A stretch of DNA of 33,430 nt. Origin: Nitrososphaerota archaeon (GTDB lineage Archaea; Thermoproteota; Nitrososphaeria; Nitrososphaerales; CADDZS01). Below, in pieces: positions 15,982 to 23,503 of the stretch. The translations under genes were made by a program, and so were the position numbers. The stretch lies in NCBI GenBank assembly GCA_013288145.1, contig JABDCJ010000027.1, positions 438 to 33,867 of the forward strand. Reading direction: 5' to 3'. Under the pieces are notes generated by a model. It saw nothing but the letters and a program-made list of their open reading frames with translations, searched no databases and was not told the origin of the DNA. Position 1 is the first letter of the stretch; every line of letters starts with the position of its first letter.

Positions 15982-17307
15982 TCAGACAATTATCGGTATT
16001 TGCTTTTCCCTTTCTCGCGGTATTTCAGGAAATTCCATATCTGGGAATGAAGGAATTGCTTCACTGTTAGGCAAGTTGCCTTGTAGGAGTGACTTAGAAA
16101 TGACCTTTATCTCGAACGCTTTTCCGTGAATCCTCTGATACGACGCATAGCGAGTTTGCCAAGTTGAGAAGTGTTTCTTTGCTTCCTCAACGAGTTCGTG
16201 ATGTAACTTCATGGTTTCTCCAATAATTCCCTCTAGAGCATTGATGAACTCGGGTCCTTCAATGTAATCGAGTGTCATGCGAACTGCCCTATCTCGCTCC
16301 AGCTGACCTAGTTTCATTGAACTGATTTGGATAATTTGTTTTCTCAAAACCGAGGAAAGAGACATGACGCCTGTTGCGTGCACAATCATGACTTCCTTTT
16401 CTGTGAAGAAACCGTTGGTGTTCTTGCGCATCGCATTGGTTACGAGAATCGCAAAGTCTGCTTTGCGAAGTTCTTTGGCGAGGAATGTTTGCGTGATGTA
16501 CTTCGAGTTAAAGTGTTTCACACGCTTGCATTCATAAACGATAACCCCAATATCACGACCTTCGGAGTCTCGAACATTTTGAAGAATATCTCCCCCTTTT
16601 CCCTTGTGGATGATTTCGTCTTTCGGAAAACGGTGTTTCAACTCCCTGACAAGGTTCTTTTCGTAAAGTAGGCCTTCTATTTGGGGTGTGCTTTGCTTAT
16701 CGAGCTGTCTTTGTAACTCTGCGATTTGTTTTCTTTGACTTTCTATTTCAGACGTTTGTGATTTCATCTGGATTAGAGTACTTCGGACACTACGTTGCAG
16801 TTTTACATTCTTGATACGTTCTCTCGCTACTGCACGCCCCTTCTCGACTTTGATTTTCAACCTTACCGATTCGCGGATACTGCTTTTGTACTTGCTCAGT
16901 TGGGCTTTGGCGAGTTTCTCGGCCCTCTCCATGCTTGATGCCTCAATTCTTTCGATTCTGTTTCTTGCTCTCGCTTCAACCTTCGCCTCGCGCTGCTCAG
17001 ACCGACGCAAAGCCCTCTCTATCTGTAGTGTCTTGCGTTTGATGGCTTGCTTAAGAATCTCCTTTTTCTTTCGTTTAAAGCTGGACTCCTGAACCTTCAG
17101 CCGAGCCTTGTCTCTCCTAAATTTCTCTAGCTGCTTTTGACGTTCTACCCGAATCCTGCGGGTGAGTCTCTCTTTCTCTTTCCAGATTCCCGTGATTCTA
17201 TTGTAGACTGAAGAAGACACTGGTTGATTGCAGAGAGGGCATCTGTATTGCAAAATAGAGTCAGACTTGAAGCCAAAAGAAGCGTCTCCATATTTTGGCT
17301 TTGACAA
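15982..17307 (-). CDS. DUF2130 family coiled-coil nuclease-like protein
   Basis: 441 residues from a TTG start. Order: one C-x2-C knuckle (YRCPLCNQP, about 21-30), a long Arg/Lys/Glu-rich coiled coil (about 45-210), then the DUF2130 core with YEKNLVRELKHRFP, KGKGGDILQNV, and IVYECKRVKHF. The D and the E-C-K positions fit a PD-(D/E)XK active site. A helical C-terminal part (about 330-415) follows. DUF2130 proteins are mostly known from bacteria and phages and have no settled function; a DNA-cleaving role is inferred from fold prediction. It lies beside another small ECK-type nuclease, so the pair may belong to one defence or replication-interference module. Confidence 0.85.
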   Translation of the reverse strand: MSKPKYGDASFGFKSDSILQYRCPLCNQPVSSSVYNRITGIWKEKERLTRRIRVERQKQLEKFRRDKARLKVQESSFKRKKKEILKQAIKRKTLQIERALRRSEQREAKVEARARNRIERIEASSMERAEKLAKAQLSKYKSSIRESVRLKIKVEKGRAVARERIKNVKLQRSVRSTLIQMKSQTSEIESQRKQIAELQRQLDKQSTPQIEGLLYEKNLVRELKHRFPKDEIIHKGKGGDILQNVRDSEGRDIGVIVYECKRVKHFNSKYITQTFLAKELRKADFAILVTNAMRKNTNGFFTEKEVMIVHATGVMSLSSVLRKQIIQISSMKLGQLERDRAVRMTLDYIEGPEFINALEGIIGETMKLHHELVEEAKKHFSTWQTRYASYQRIHGKAFEIKVISKSLLQGNLPNSEAIPSFPDMEFPEIPREREKQIPIIV

Positions 17308-17377
17308 GTGCTAGTACGAATTTGGGATTTATCCTAAAGCAAAATCGCTTGACCACAAGGATGCGGTCGCCGGGAAT

Positions 17378-17674
17378 TTAAGCTAGAGCGTAATAATCTT
17401 CGACTGGTTGCCTCTCCAGCGAGGATGCTTGCTCACTTTTCCTCATTTGAGACGGTTTACTCGAACTCCTGCATATGGCCGGTTGGAGTAATCTACCATT
17501 CCCGGATTCCCCGGCTGGGATTGATTCGTCCTCAGCCAGAATCAGATTCCGCAGAACCAAAAACAAACAAATGAAAAGAAATGTGGCACCCGCCCAAGAT
17601 GAAAGGATAACGAACCATATTGTCGATTGTGCTTTATAACAAAAGTCCAGCATGTCTCTGCATTGACTTGGCAC
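17378..17674 (-). CDS. Possible single-span membrane protein
   Basis: 98 residues from a GTG start (M8 at 17653 is an alternative). One hydrophobic segment, about 19-45 (WFVILSSWAGATFLFICLFLVL), and a polar C-terminus. No family was recognised. It lies between the DUF2130 gene and the zinc-ribbon gene in the same orientation, which is mild support. The polar half has no conserved look and the gene may be spurious or decayed. Confidence 0.4.
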   Translation of the reverse strand: MPSQCRDMLDFCYKAQSTIWFVILSSWAGATFLFICLFLVLRNLILAEDESIPAGESGNGRLLQPAICRSSSKPSQMRKSEQASSLERQPVEDYYALA

Positions 17675-17723
17675 CAGAGTCAGAACCTGTGACTCCTATC
17701 GCTATGGGAAGCAGACTCAGACA

Positions 17724-17754
17724 CGAAAGAGACAGAGTGAAATTTCAAGTCTGA
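17724..17754. repeat. Direct repeat copy 1 (31 bp, partner 18728-18758)
   Basis: Matches 18728-18758 at 28 of 31 positions, ending in the identical GAAATTTCAAGTCTGA. Weaker similarity extends upstream. Both copies lie just downstream of minus-strand genes. Confidence 0.6.
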
Positions 17755-17761
17755 TGTTTGC

Positions 17762-18046
17762 TTAATCTTTCTCTATTTGTTCTTTAGTTTTGAATTCAGA
17801 CCATTCATTTCCGCAGTGTTTGCACTTGAAAGTATATTCGTATGTCTTTTCGTCCACTTTCACATCTCTTCCAAGAGAATTGGGAAAGTAAGGTCGAGTG
17901 CCTATTGGAGTAATAAATTCTAGGAAACTCTCCGCCTTTTCTCGCTTATTTTCCAAGAAATCTTCTGCTTGTTCATCGTCAACAAGTTCTTTTTTCTCCA
18001 AAACGACTCTAAACGGATGATGACACTGAGGACACTCGATTTTCAT
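17762..18046 (-). CDS. Small zinc-ribbon protein
   Basis: 94 residues with two cysteine pairs far apart: C5/C8 in IECPQCHHPF and C75/C78 in FKCKHCGNEW. Together they can form one treble-clef-like zinc site with a 65-residue insert of helical, acidic character (KELVDDEQAEDFLENK). No enzyme motif is present. It could bind nucleic acid or act as a protein adaptor. It stands in a run of minus-strand genes with small membrane proteins and is followed by one copy of a 31-bp direct repeat. Confidence 0.7.
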   Translation of the reverse strand: MKIECPQCHHPFRVVLEKKELVDDEQAEDFLENKREKAESFLEFITPIGTRPYFPNSLGRDVKVDEKTYEYTFKCKHCGNEWSEFKTKEQIEKD

Positions 18047-18102
18047 AGGTTACAGGAGAAGGTCGAGTTTCTCTATTCATAAATCAATTGTGCTTTCTGG
18101 GT

Positions 18103-18573
18103 TCATTTCGGTCTTTCAATTTGTTGCATGTTGGTAATCTTCTCACTTAGCCATGTGAAAAGGTCGATTTTTCGTTTATTATTTAGTGGATTTGTCGCTA
18201 TTTTCAAATCCTTCTGTATGGTGTCAGTCTGTATTGTAATGATAAATCGAAAGTTGTTCCTTTTGCCCAATCTTTTTCCCCAATATCCCACTTTCACGAT
18301 TCCCGAATAAGGTAAGGTCATCTTCAGTAAGTTTCCCTCGAATAGTTTGATTGAATCCTCGTAGAACTCTTGTTTCTCTGCGAGAAACTTGATTGCGATT
18401 GCCCCTATCGTGGCAAGAATCAAGACAATTATGTATTGGGAATATACTGGAAGACCGAGAAAGACAAACACGGCATACAATGGTATAAGAGAAATGAAAA
18501 TGGCTATGATTATTGCCTTGACCCTCTTCGGGAAAATGTATGTAACGAAAATCGGTTTGGTGCGGGTGCTCAT
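18103..18573 (-). CDS. Membrane protein, two N-terminal helices and soluble domain
   Basis: 156 residues. Two hydrophobic segments, about 19-40 (AIIIAIFISLIPLYAVFVFLG) and 46-66 (QYIIVLILATIGAIAI), form a hairpin. The following 90 residues are beta-rich and end in a charged tail; this layout is reminiscent of bacterial PH-like membrane proteins (two helices then a PH-type sheet), but the match is by appearance only. The protein at 18781-19284 has the same plan, so the two may be distant relatives. Confidence 0.65.
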   Translation of the reverse strand: MSTRTKPIFVTYIFPKRVKAIIIAIFISLIPLYAVFVFLGLPVYSQYIIVLILATIGAIAIKFLAEKQEFYEDSIKLFEGNLLKMTLPYSGIVKVGYWGKRLGKRNNFRFIITIQTDTIQKDLKIATNPLNNKRKIDLFTWLSEKITNMQQIERPK

Positions 18574-18727
18574 ATTACTTGGAACTTCTCTGGAACTAAT
18601 GGTTCATCCTGTTAATCATCTTTAGTTATTGTGAATTTGGGATACAGATTTTTGGACGGGTGAAGCGAGAATAACCACTCTTCTTCTTTTCACAAAGTCA
18701 CTATGCACAAGGAAGCAAGGGAGCGTA

Positions 18728-18758
18728 CGAAAGAAACCGAGAGAAATTTCAAGTCTGA
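18728..18758. repeat. Direct repeat copy 2 (31 bp, partner 17724-17754)
   Basis: Second copy, about 1 kb from the first. It follows the end of the membrane protein gene at 18781, as copy 1 follows the zinc-ribbon gene, so it may mark a transcript end or a duplicated module edge. Confidence 0.6.
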
Positions 18759-18780
18759 AAACTATCTCGGATTGAATCGC

Positions 18781-19284
18781 TCATTTTCCGAATATCTTCA
18801 CCGTCTCTCTGTCACGAGAGTCATGAAAATCTACGATCAAATAAGAGAAGAAATTCGACTTCATCCACACTTTGCCGTCTGAGCGTTGATGAACACTCTT
18901 GACTTTGAAATTGCGAGGATAGCCGTCTTTTGTAATGTAAGAAAGCAAGTGCAGATTTGGTTCTACTATGGAAATCTGAGTGTTTCTGCTCCTGAGCATA
19001 ATCCAGCCAGAGTAGAAAAACATCGGGAACACCATAACCAAAAATATCGCAAAGCAAACGCCAAAAATAGGTGATGCGACTTCTTGATTGATTACCCCAA
19101 TCCCCGTCAAATCCAAGATAGGAATTATGGCAGAAATAGCACCCGCCACGCAGACAACTACCGCAGGAATCATGTAACGAGGCGGAAATTCTTGAATTGA
19201 TGCTTCCACGGTAAAATTTTCACTTAGAAACCGAATTGGGATTTGTTTGTCCTTCTTTTGTATTATTGCTAGTTTTTTGCCCAC
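18781..19284 (-). CDS. Membrane protein, two helices and soluble domain
   Basis: 167 residues. An N-terminal soluble stretch (about 1-35) is followed by two hydrophobic segments, about 36-60 (MIPAVVVCVAGAISAIIPIL) and 75-98 (FGVCFAIFLVMVFPMFFYSGWI), and a C-terminal beta-rich domain of about 65 residues. The layout resembles the protein at 18103. Its start lies inside the 3' end of the upstream 78-residue membrane gene (65-base overlap, other frame), which suggests coupled translation. No family was recognised. Confidence 0.65.
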   Translation of the reverse strand: MGKKLAIIQKKDKQIPIRFLSENFTVEASIQEFPPRYMIPAVVVCVAGAISAIIPILDLTGIGVINQEVASPIFGVCFAIFLVMVFPMFFYSGWIMLRSRNTQISIVEPNLHLLSYITKDGYPRNFKVKSVHQRSDGKVWMKSNFFSYLIVDFHDSRDRETVKIFGK

Positions 19285-19456
19285 TATTCCTAAATCCCAA
19301 GATAGAATTTATCCCTAGAAATATAGCCGTTGCAACTATTCCTAGCGAAATGAGTGAATGCAACATGAAAACATAGGCAAACACCCAAAGTATGACCAAG
19401 ATTCCAAACGCAATCCACCAAACAAAACGACGAAACGGCTTTCTATTGGCGGTCAT
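19220..19456 (-). CDS. Small membrane protein, two helices
   Basis: 78 residues. Two hydrophobic segments, about 10-32 (FVWWIAFGILVILWVFAYVF) and 34-52 (LHSLISLGIVATAIFLG), and a polar Asn/Ser/Lys-rich C-terminus. It is the first gene of a minus-strand run and overlaps the next gene. The function is unknown. Small, paired, element-borne membrane genes such as these could be effectors or envelope proteins, which the sequence alone does not show. Confidence 0.6.
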   Translation of the reverse strand: MTANRKPFRRFVWWIAFGILVILWVFAYVFMLHSLISLGIVATAIFLGINSILGFRNSGQKTSNNTKEGQTNPNSVSK

Positions 19457-19601
19457 TTGCTACGGTCAGATGTTTTTGAGACTGTTTTCTAATAACTCTG
19501 CCCATGAATTTCTGGTCTGAATCTGAGCGTCTTCGGGAAACTCGGCTAGAGATGAAAACAAACGACTCTAGCCGGTCTCAACAAATTCCAAGTAAACGTG
19601 T

Positions 19602-20231
19602 TTAAGCTTTTACGATTACTGGAATCGCTCTTGTGATGCCAGTTGCATCTGTTGCCCTCAGACTGTAATGACCGGGCGTTGCTGGCGTCGGTGGGAATGT
19701 GAATTGCCCTTGACTTAGGCTTGTGGTCGTTCCGAGAGTGTAAACGCCCGTTGAATTGCTTATAGTTACGGTGACTACACTATTTGCGGCAAAACCGGTT
19801 CCGGTTAGCTCTGGAACATATCCCGACTTGATTGTGGTACGAATTATGGTTGTGAAAGGTAGCACTTTGAAGGGTGCGTGTGCTTTCTTGACTCCATCAG
19901 TTGCAGCTATTGGATACGTGCCTCCCGGTATCATGGGAATCACAAATGAAGTTGAAAATGCGCCCATTGAATTTGAAGTGGCTGTCTGAATGTTCTTTCC
20001 TCCTATGCTTACTGTAATCATTGTATTCGGGGCGAAACCTGTTCCTGCAACGTTAACAGTACCGCCGACTACGTTCTTTGTGGGCGATAGACTAACGCTA
20101 CATGTACATGGAGTTGCAGCCGCGCTTGCAAAAGTGGACACTGGCAGTGCAAACATACTCAGTACGAACATGGTTGCTAAAATTCCGTTTCTTCCGATAC
20201 TCATCTTTCGTAAAGTTTGTTTCGAGAACAT
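19602..20231 (-). CDS. Secreted protein with two Ig/TIG-like repeats
   Basis: 209 residues from ATG 20231. A signal peptide is clear (basic start, hydrophobic core ILATMFVLSMFALPVSTFA, then AAA). After it come two similar beta-rich units: the first with GTVNVAGTGFAPNTMITVSI, the second with ELTGTGFAANSVVTVTI. Both read like IPT/TIG-type or bacterial Ig-like folds, usually found in surface or adhesion proteins. AATATTAG at 20255-20262, 28 bases upstream, supports a leaderless transcript starting at this ATG, although the frame is open further upstream to 20360. Two cysteines (PCTCS) follow the cleavage site. The protein is probably exported by the Sec route and stays at the cell surface. Confidence 0.75.
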   Translation of the reverse strand: MFSKQTLRKMSIGRNGILATMFVLSMFALPVSTFASAAATPCTCSVSLSPTKNVVGGTVNVAGTGFAPNTMITVSIGGKNIQTATSNSMGAFSTSFVIPMIPGGTYPIAATDGVKKAHAPFKVLPFTTIIRTTIKSGYVPELTGTGFAANSVVTVTISNSTGVYTLGTTTSLSQGQFTFPPTPATPGHYSLRATDATGITRAIPVIVKA

Positions 20232-20317
20232 GAGATTGAAACAGATATCGGGTACTAATATTGTCCCATCTCGACTGTCGATATTCAAAAAACAATTTTT
20301 TTTTAGATAATTCCCGT

Positions 20318-20527
20318 TTAATGGAGAAATTTCTTTAGATTTTTCACGCCGATAATCCAAATACCGAGCACGATTTCAACTCCGCCGATGAAAGCTCCAA
20401 CTATTAACGCATCTAGTAAATATCCTGCGACTATTACCACGAAGCCAAGAATAATAAAGAACGAACCTACTGCCTTTGAATGGTCGGCTATCCAAACAGG
20501 AGACGGATAAGAAACGTCAGACATCAT
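20318..20527 (-). CDS. Small membrane protein, two helices
   Basis: 69 residues. Two hydrophobic segments cover about 21-40 (SFFIILGFVVIVAGYLL) and 44-63 (IVGAFIGGVEIVLGIWIIGV), ending in KNLKKFLH. It sits 87 bases ahead of the secreted TIG-like gene, same strand. The ATG at 20527 and the ATG at 20524 are both possible starts. No family was recognised. Confidence 0.6.
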   Translation of the reverse strand: MMSDVSYPSPVWIADHSKAVGSFFIILGFVVIVAGYLLDALIVGAFIGGVEIVLGIWIIGVKNLKKFLH

Positions 20528-20640
20528 TTAGTTCCCCAAGATTTCCGATTGTCATTTTGAATATTTTATCAGTTGAGTAATATTTCATTTTTTGTGTATC
20601 GGAAAAAGAATCAAGCTTCCGACTTTGAAGCGTTCTGACT

Positions 20641-20826
20641 TCTTTTGGATGGTACGCTGGATGGTTCCCGGACAACCTCATGACTGGTCTTGTGTTTGTC
20701 ACACTAGGAATAGGGTGCTTTGTCATGTCCTACTTGGGAAGAGATAGGTGGCAAGGTCACGGGGACGTAATTGCCTCCAGCAAGTCGCGGTGGAGTGTCC
20801 TGCCGGACGGTGTCATGGGTTTCAGC
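20641..20826 (+). pseudogene. Fragment of a paralogue of the membrane/zinc-ribbon gene at 24699
   Basis: The plus strand encodes GWFPDNLMTGLVFVTLGIGC, then FVMSYLGRDRWQG and LPDGVMGFS. The intact gene at 24699-25337 encodes GNFPDNLMTGIFWLAIGIGC, FVMSYVARNKWQG and MRDGVMPFN at matching positions. A stop lies upstream in frame, and the similarity ends after VMGFS, so both ends are missing. The fragment ends against the 3' end of the Cys-rich gene at 20822. It shows that the element contained at least two members of this family. Confidence 0.8.
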
Positions 20827-21112
20827 AGACTTCCATCTCTTGAGCGAGACCAAGTCTAACGGTCTGCCGAGCTTCCTTTGATACCTCATTTTTTGTTAAC
20901 AATCGAACTTGTGAAAAATACCGCTTGACGCATTCTTCGCATTGAATGCTGTGAAAGAACAAGCCGTCTAGAATTAAGGCAATGACCTTGTATTGACCAT
21001 CTTCCTCTCTATCAAAACCATTGCCGCAGCCGTCGCAAAGTGGAGGATTTTTTCCTTCAGCTAAACCTACCTCGGAAACAAATAGGGAGAAGAGGAAATC
21101 TGATTTCCTCAT
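20822..21112 (-). CDS. Zinc-binding protein coupled to the Cas4-like gene
   Basis: 96 residues. Cysteines are placed as C26/C29 (LCDGCGNGF) and H54/C58/C61 (FFHSIQCEECVKRYF), which would bind one zinc in a treble-clef or HNH-like arrangement, but no HNH catalytic pattern is visible. Its ATG overlaps the stop of the Cas4-like gene (ATGA), so it is translated with it. This tight linkage suggests a partner of the nuclease, perhaps a DNA-binding adaptor; that is inference. The last residues lie over the paralogue fragment on the other strand. Confidence 0.75.
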   Translation of the reverse strand: MRKSDFLFSLFVSEVGLAEGKNPPLCDGCGNGFDREEDGQYKVIALILDGLFFHSIQCEECVKRYFSQVRLLTKNEVSKEARQTVRLGLAQEMEVC

Positions 21113-21825
21113 GCTGCGATTCCCTCGATTGCGTTACATTGATTTTTGTATTGACACTCGGTGCAAAGCCAATCACCCTCTCCCCGATAGACGGGAACTC
21201 TCGCCGGGTCGCTTGAAATCAGTCCAGAAAGAAATTTGTCTTTTCTCTGCCGAAAGTCCGCAAGCCAACTAGTCCTTTGCTCCAAATTCAGCTCAATCAA
21301 GTATGCCGGGAAGAGATTTTCTTCTTCGGTTTGTTTTCCCTTGCTCGGCATAATTCTTTGAATCTGAAGAATACCAAACGGAGAATTTACCGCGAGCATG
21401 TAGAAGATGAGTTGTCGAATCCAGTGTTCCGAAATTGCATTCTTTGCTCGCGTCGTTTTGAACTCTATCGGGACTCCATTGTCCAGAATATCAATAGTAC
21501 ACTTGACTCCTTCAAATTCGACTTCCTTTTCCGCGACGCCGGAGCCGTTTAGCTTTTGCAGTGTTTCGTGTCTTCGAGAACCGTCCACAAAGTATCCGAT
21601 TGCTTTCTGTGTCGGAGCGATGGGACTTATTTTTCTAAAAAGACTTTGCCGAAGACAGAGCGTCAGGTCAGAAGCATGAACTCTCTCGCGCTGTTTTGCG
21701 TATTCTGCTTCGAGATTCTTTTTGATATTCACTTCGATTCTCGTATCCTCTCGTAGGACACAATTGGTATTCTCGGAAAGAAGTAGCAAGTATTCTTTGG
21801 AATTGAAAGCTTTTGCATTGTTCAT
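21109..21825 (-). CDS. Cas4-like PD-(D/E)XK nuclease with [4Fe-4S] cluster
   Basis: 238 residues. The whole Cas4/AddB-type signature is visible: cluster cysteines C57 (LTLCLRQSLF) and C221/C224/C230 (LCTECQYKNQC), H86 (GSRRHETL), D112 (CTIDILDNG), E121-F-K123 (IEFKTT) and Q138 with Y142 (RQLIFYML). Such proteins resect DNA ends and, in CRISPR systems, trim prespacers; archaeal viruses and plasmids also carry stand-alone versions. No cas1, cas2 or repeat array is in the window, so a replication, recombination or counter-defence role is more likely. It sits in an apparent operon between a 48-residue Cys protein and a 96-residue zinc protein. GAGGTGA just before the ATG is the ribosome site. Confidence 0.88.
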   Translation of the reverse strand: MNNAKAFNSKEYLLLLSENTNCVLREDTRIEVNIKKNLEAEYAKQRERVHASDLTLCLRQSLFRKISPIAPTQKAIGYFVDGSRRHETLQKLNGSGVAEKEVEFEGVKCTIDILDNGVPIEFKTTRAKNAISEHWIRQLIFYMLAVNSPFGILQIQRIMPSKGKQTEEENLFPAYLIELNLEQRTSWLADFRQRKDKFLSGLISSDPARVPVYRGEGDWLCTECQYKNQCNAIEGIAA

Positions 21826-21832
21826 CGTAACT

Positions 21833-21979
21833 TCACCTCTCGTTCCTCCAATCCGCTAAATCCTCTCTCCCTCTCTCTAAGCACGATTCGCAGGGAAACT
21901 CTTCTCCGTCACAGTGTTCCTCCTGAGATTCGTTTCCTTCCAAATAAGCGTCTTTTTTTCTCGAAAATCTGTGATCCAT
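21833..21979 (-). CDS. Small Cys-containing acidic protein leading the Cas4-like operon
   Basis: 48 residues, running from ATG 21979 to a TGA at 21833-21835. It begins MDHRFSRKKDAYLEG and contains C23, C30 and C33 in EEHCDGEEFPCESCLERG, so with H22 it could hold one zinc. Its stop is 7 bases before the Cas4-like ATG, and the ribosome site of that gene overlaps its last codons, which argues for real coding. It starts 6 bases from a perfect palindrome, so it is the first gene of a regulated minus-strand unit. Function unknown. Confidence 0.6.
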   Translation of the reverse strand: MDHRFSRKKDAYLEGNESQEEHCDGEEFPCESCLERGREDLADWRNER

Positions 21980-21984
21980 TTATG

Positions 21985-22000
21985 GACATCTATAGATGTC
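21985..22000. promoter_or_regulatory. Perfect 16-bp palindrome, likely operator
   Basis: GACATCTATAGATGTC is a perfect dyad in the 56-base space between the Cas4-like operon and the divergent ribbon-helix-helix gene. A half copy GATGTCTATAG follows at 22018-22028, between the TATA box and the start of the RHH gene. The arrangement fits an autoregulated divergent promoter bound by the RHH protein. Confidence 0.65.
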
Positions 22001-22011
22001 TATTCACAAGA

Positions 22012-22018
22012 TTATAAA
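22012..22018 (+). promoter_or_regulatory. TATA box for the RHH gene
   Basis: TTATAAA about 24 bases before ATG 22036, the archaeal spacing for a leaderless transcript. It lies between the two operator-like sequences. Confidence 0.55.
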
Positions 22019-22035
22019 GATGTCTATAGAAGGCT

Positions 22036-22191
22036 ATGGATGCTGACCTCATAATGATGAAAAAATACACCCTTGCGATTACGGAAGAAATGGCAAAAAG
22101 ACTAGAGCAGGAAAGGAAGAAACGTCTGCTCGACTCAATTCCTGAGACTGTCAGAGTTATACTTAGTGAGTTTCTCGCGAAATCAGCTTAA
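22036..22191 (+). CDS. Ribbon-helix-helix (CopG-type) DNA-binding protein
   Basis: 51 residues. The core KKYTLAITEEMAKRLEQERK gives the beta strand and first helix, and SIPETVRVILSEFLAK the second helix, with the strand-helix-helix spacing of the RHH_1 family. Such proteins bind DNA as dimers of dimers at short palindromes and often control their own gene. The ATG at 22036 fits the TATA box; M7 or M8 is possible if transcription starts later. It diverges from the Cas4-like operon, so it probably controls both units through the palindrome at 21985. Confidence 0.8.
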   Translation: MDADLIMMKKYTLAITEEMAKRLEQERKKRLLDSIPETVRVILSEFLAKSA

Positions 22192-22243
22192 AGCAATTAG
22201 AACAAGTATAATTCGAAACAATGATGTTTACTGCCCCTTGACT

Positions 22244-23392
22244 TCACGTTATTACACAGGTTGTCGCGGCAGCAAACGAAGGAAGACTGATTCCATTCTT
22301 GATGACGCTAAATCCCACGGCAATTTGAAAATTTTGCCCACTCCCGGGGTACAACAGGAAGAGGTTAATGTCTTGGACGCCTTGGTCGATGCTGGTCATT
22401 CCGGGGTAAGCCGCGCACTGATAACTGTACGAATAGTATCCATTGCCTAGGCTTTCAGTAGTGCTCGTGAGTACTCCTCCATCTTGGCCACACTGCGTCT
22501 GAAATAATCCGGATGAATTTGAAAAATTTCCTTCAATTGTAAAGCCCCAGCCAGTTATGCTCGCATCGGATGTGGGTGAGAATCCAAATGTAATGTAAAC
22601 CTCGCAAGCTAGAGCCGCCCCGGTGTTAAGACAACTGCCGAGTGTAATTGCGCGGGGAACCTGTACTGTCGCTACCACGGTACCCACATCAGTCAAGTTT
22701 ACCTGACTGTTGCCCTGAAAGTTGCCAAGGCAGACGTCATCAGAACAGCCTGTCGGAGAGCTGCTAGGACTACTGCTACTACTGCTACTACTGCTAGAAC
22801 TGCTGCCACTACTGCTAACGGAGCAATAAGGGTACGTGGCAGAAGGGTTGGTACAATCTCCAGTGGGAAAAACCGTTACTGTAGATACAACCGTTGTAGT
22901 AGCTATGGCTGTAGTTGTGGTCGTTACTTGAGGCGCTGAAACCGTTGTCGTCTCCATCTCGGTCGTTGTTGATTGGGATGAGATAGTTGAGAGAAGTAGC
23001 GCAGTCGAAGTCGCGGTTACAGTCTGAGCAGGTAGGGAGGTCGTCGCGGTCGCCGTAAGGGTCGTCGGAGTTACTATCGTAGTAGCAGCAGAACTAGCAC
23101 TCGCAAAGTAGGCTGTAGAAGTGGTGGTCTCCGGCCTAACTTCGGTGACCATCGCAGTCATGAGTTTTGTAGTCAGAATGCTGCTTGTGATGTACGAAGT
23201 TTCGTCGCTGGTGAGAGTTGTCGGTAAAAACTCAGTTCCGGTAGTTGTCACAAATTGAGTGGTCGGACTCTCCGTCACAGTATTTCGAATCGTTGTTGTC
23301 CCAAGGGTACTTGGCTTTATCACGTAGGCCGCAGAAGCAGCTGCGACGACGAACAGAATAAAGACTGCAATAAGTACGGTTGCGCTTTGCAT
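22244..23392 (-). CDS. Secreted Ser/Thr-rich surface protein
   Basis: 382 residues. An N-terminal hydrophobic segment (about 5-24, TVLIAVFILFVVAAASAAYV) is a signal anchor or signal peptide. Residues 30 to about 180 are mostly Thr, Ser and Val, as in O-glycosylated stalks, followed by a run of about 20 Ser (about 193-213). The C-terminal 170 residues form a globular domain with several Cys (CSDDVCLGN, LGSCLNTGAALAC, TQCGQDGG) and aromatic-rich strands (YYSYSYQC). It is likely displayed on the cell surface, perhaps for attachment. No family was recognised. The gene is convergent with the RHH gene and is by far the largest surface protein on the element. Confidence 0.78.
   Translation of the reverse strand: MQSATVLIAVFILFVVAAASAAYVIKPSTLGTTTIRNTVTESPTTQFVTTTGTEFLPTTLTSDETSYITSSILTTKLMTAMVTEVRPETTTSTAYFASASSAATTIVTPTTLTATATTSLPAQTVTATSTALLLSTISSQSTTTEMETTTVSAPQVTTTTTAIATTTVVSTVTVFPTGDCTNPSATYPYCSVSSSGSSSSSSSSSSSSPSSSPTGCSDDVCLGNFQGNSQVNLTDVGTVVATVQVPRAITLGSCLNTGAALACEVYITFGFSPTSDASITGWGFTIEGNFSNSSGLFQTQCGQDGGVLTSTTESLGNGYYSYSYQCAAYPGMTSIDQGVQDINLFLLYPGSGQNFQIAVGFSVIKNGISLPSFAAATTCVIT
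22761..22818. repeat. Short-period repeat encoding the poly-Ser run
   Basis: Repeated (CTGCTACTA)-like units, read as mostly AGT/AGC serine codons on the minus strand. Such tracts can change length by slippage in steps that keep the frame (3 or 9 bases). Confidence 0.6.
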
Positions 23393-23503
23393 AGCTAATG
23401 GAAGCTCGGCTAAAGTAGACGGGGCTTCATATAAGCCAAACCAGTGGAATCTCTTCGAATAGAGATTAGGTTTACTCCAAATTTCGAAACTAGCACGCCA
23501 TTT

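Noticed and set aside
20098..20310. Frames on either strand opposite the secreted TIG-like gene
   Set aside because: They mirror the real gene and lack any family pattern; the signal peptide and repeats are only in the chosen frame.
20517..20726. 69-codon minus-strand frame
   Set aside because: It lies opposite the paralogue fragment, shows no motif and has a composition typical of a shadow frame.
21109..21825. CRISPR adaptation locus because of a Cas4-like protein
   Set aside because: No cas1, cas2, effector genes or repeat array were seen in the window; stand-alone Cas4-like proteins are common in archaeal elements.
22761..22818. Short repeated units that could suggest a CRISPR-like array
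   Set aside because: The units are 9 bases or less, without spacers, and simply encode serine codons of a surface protein.
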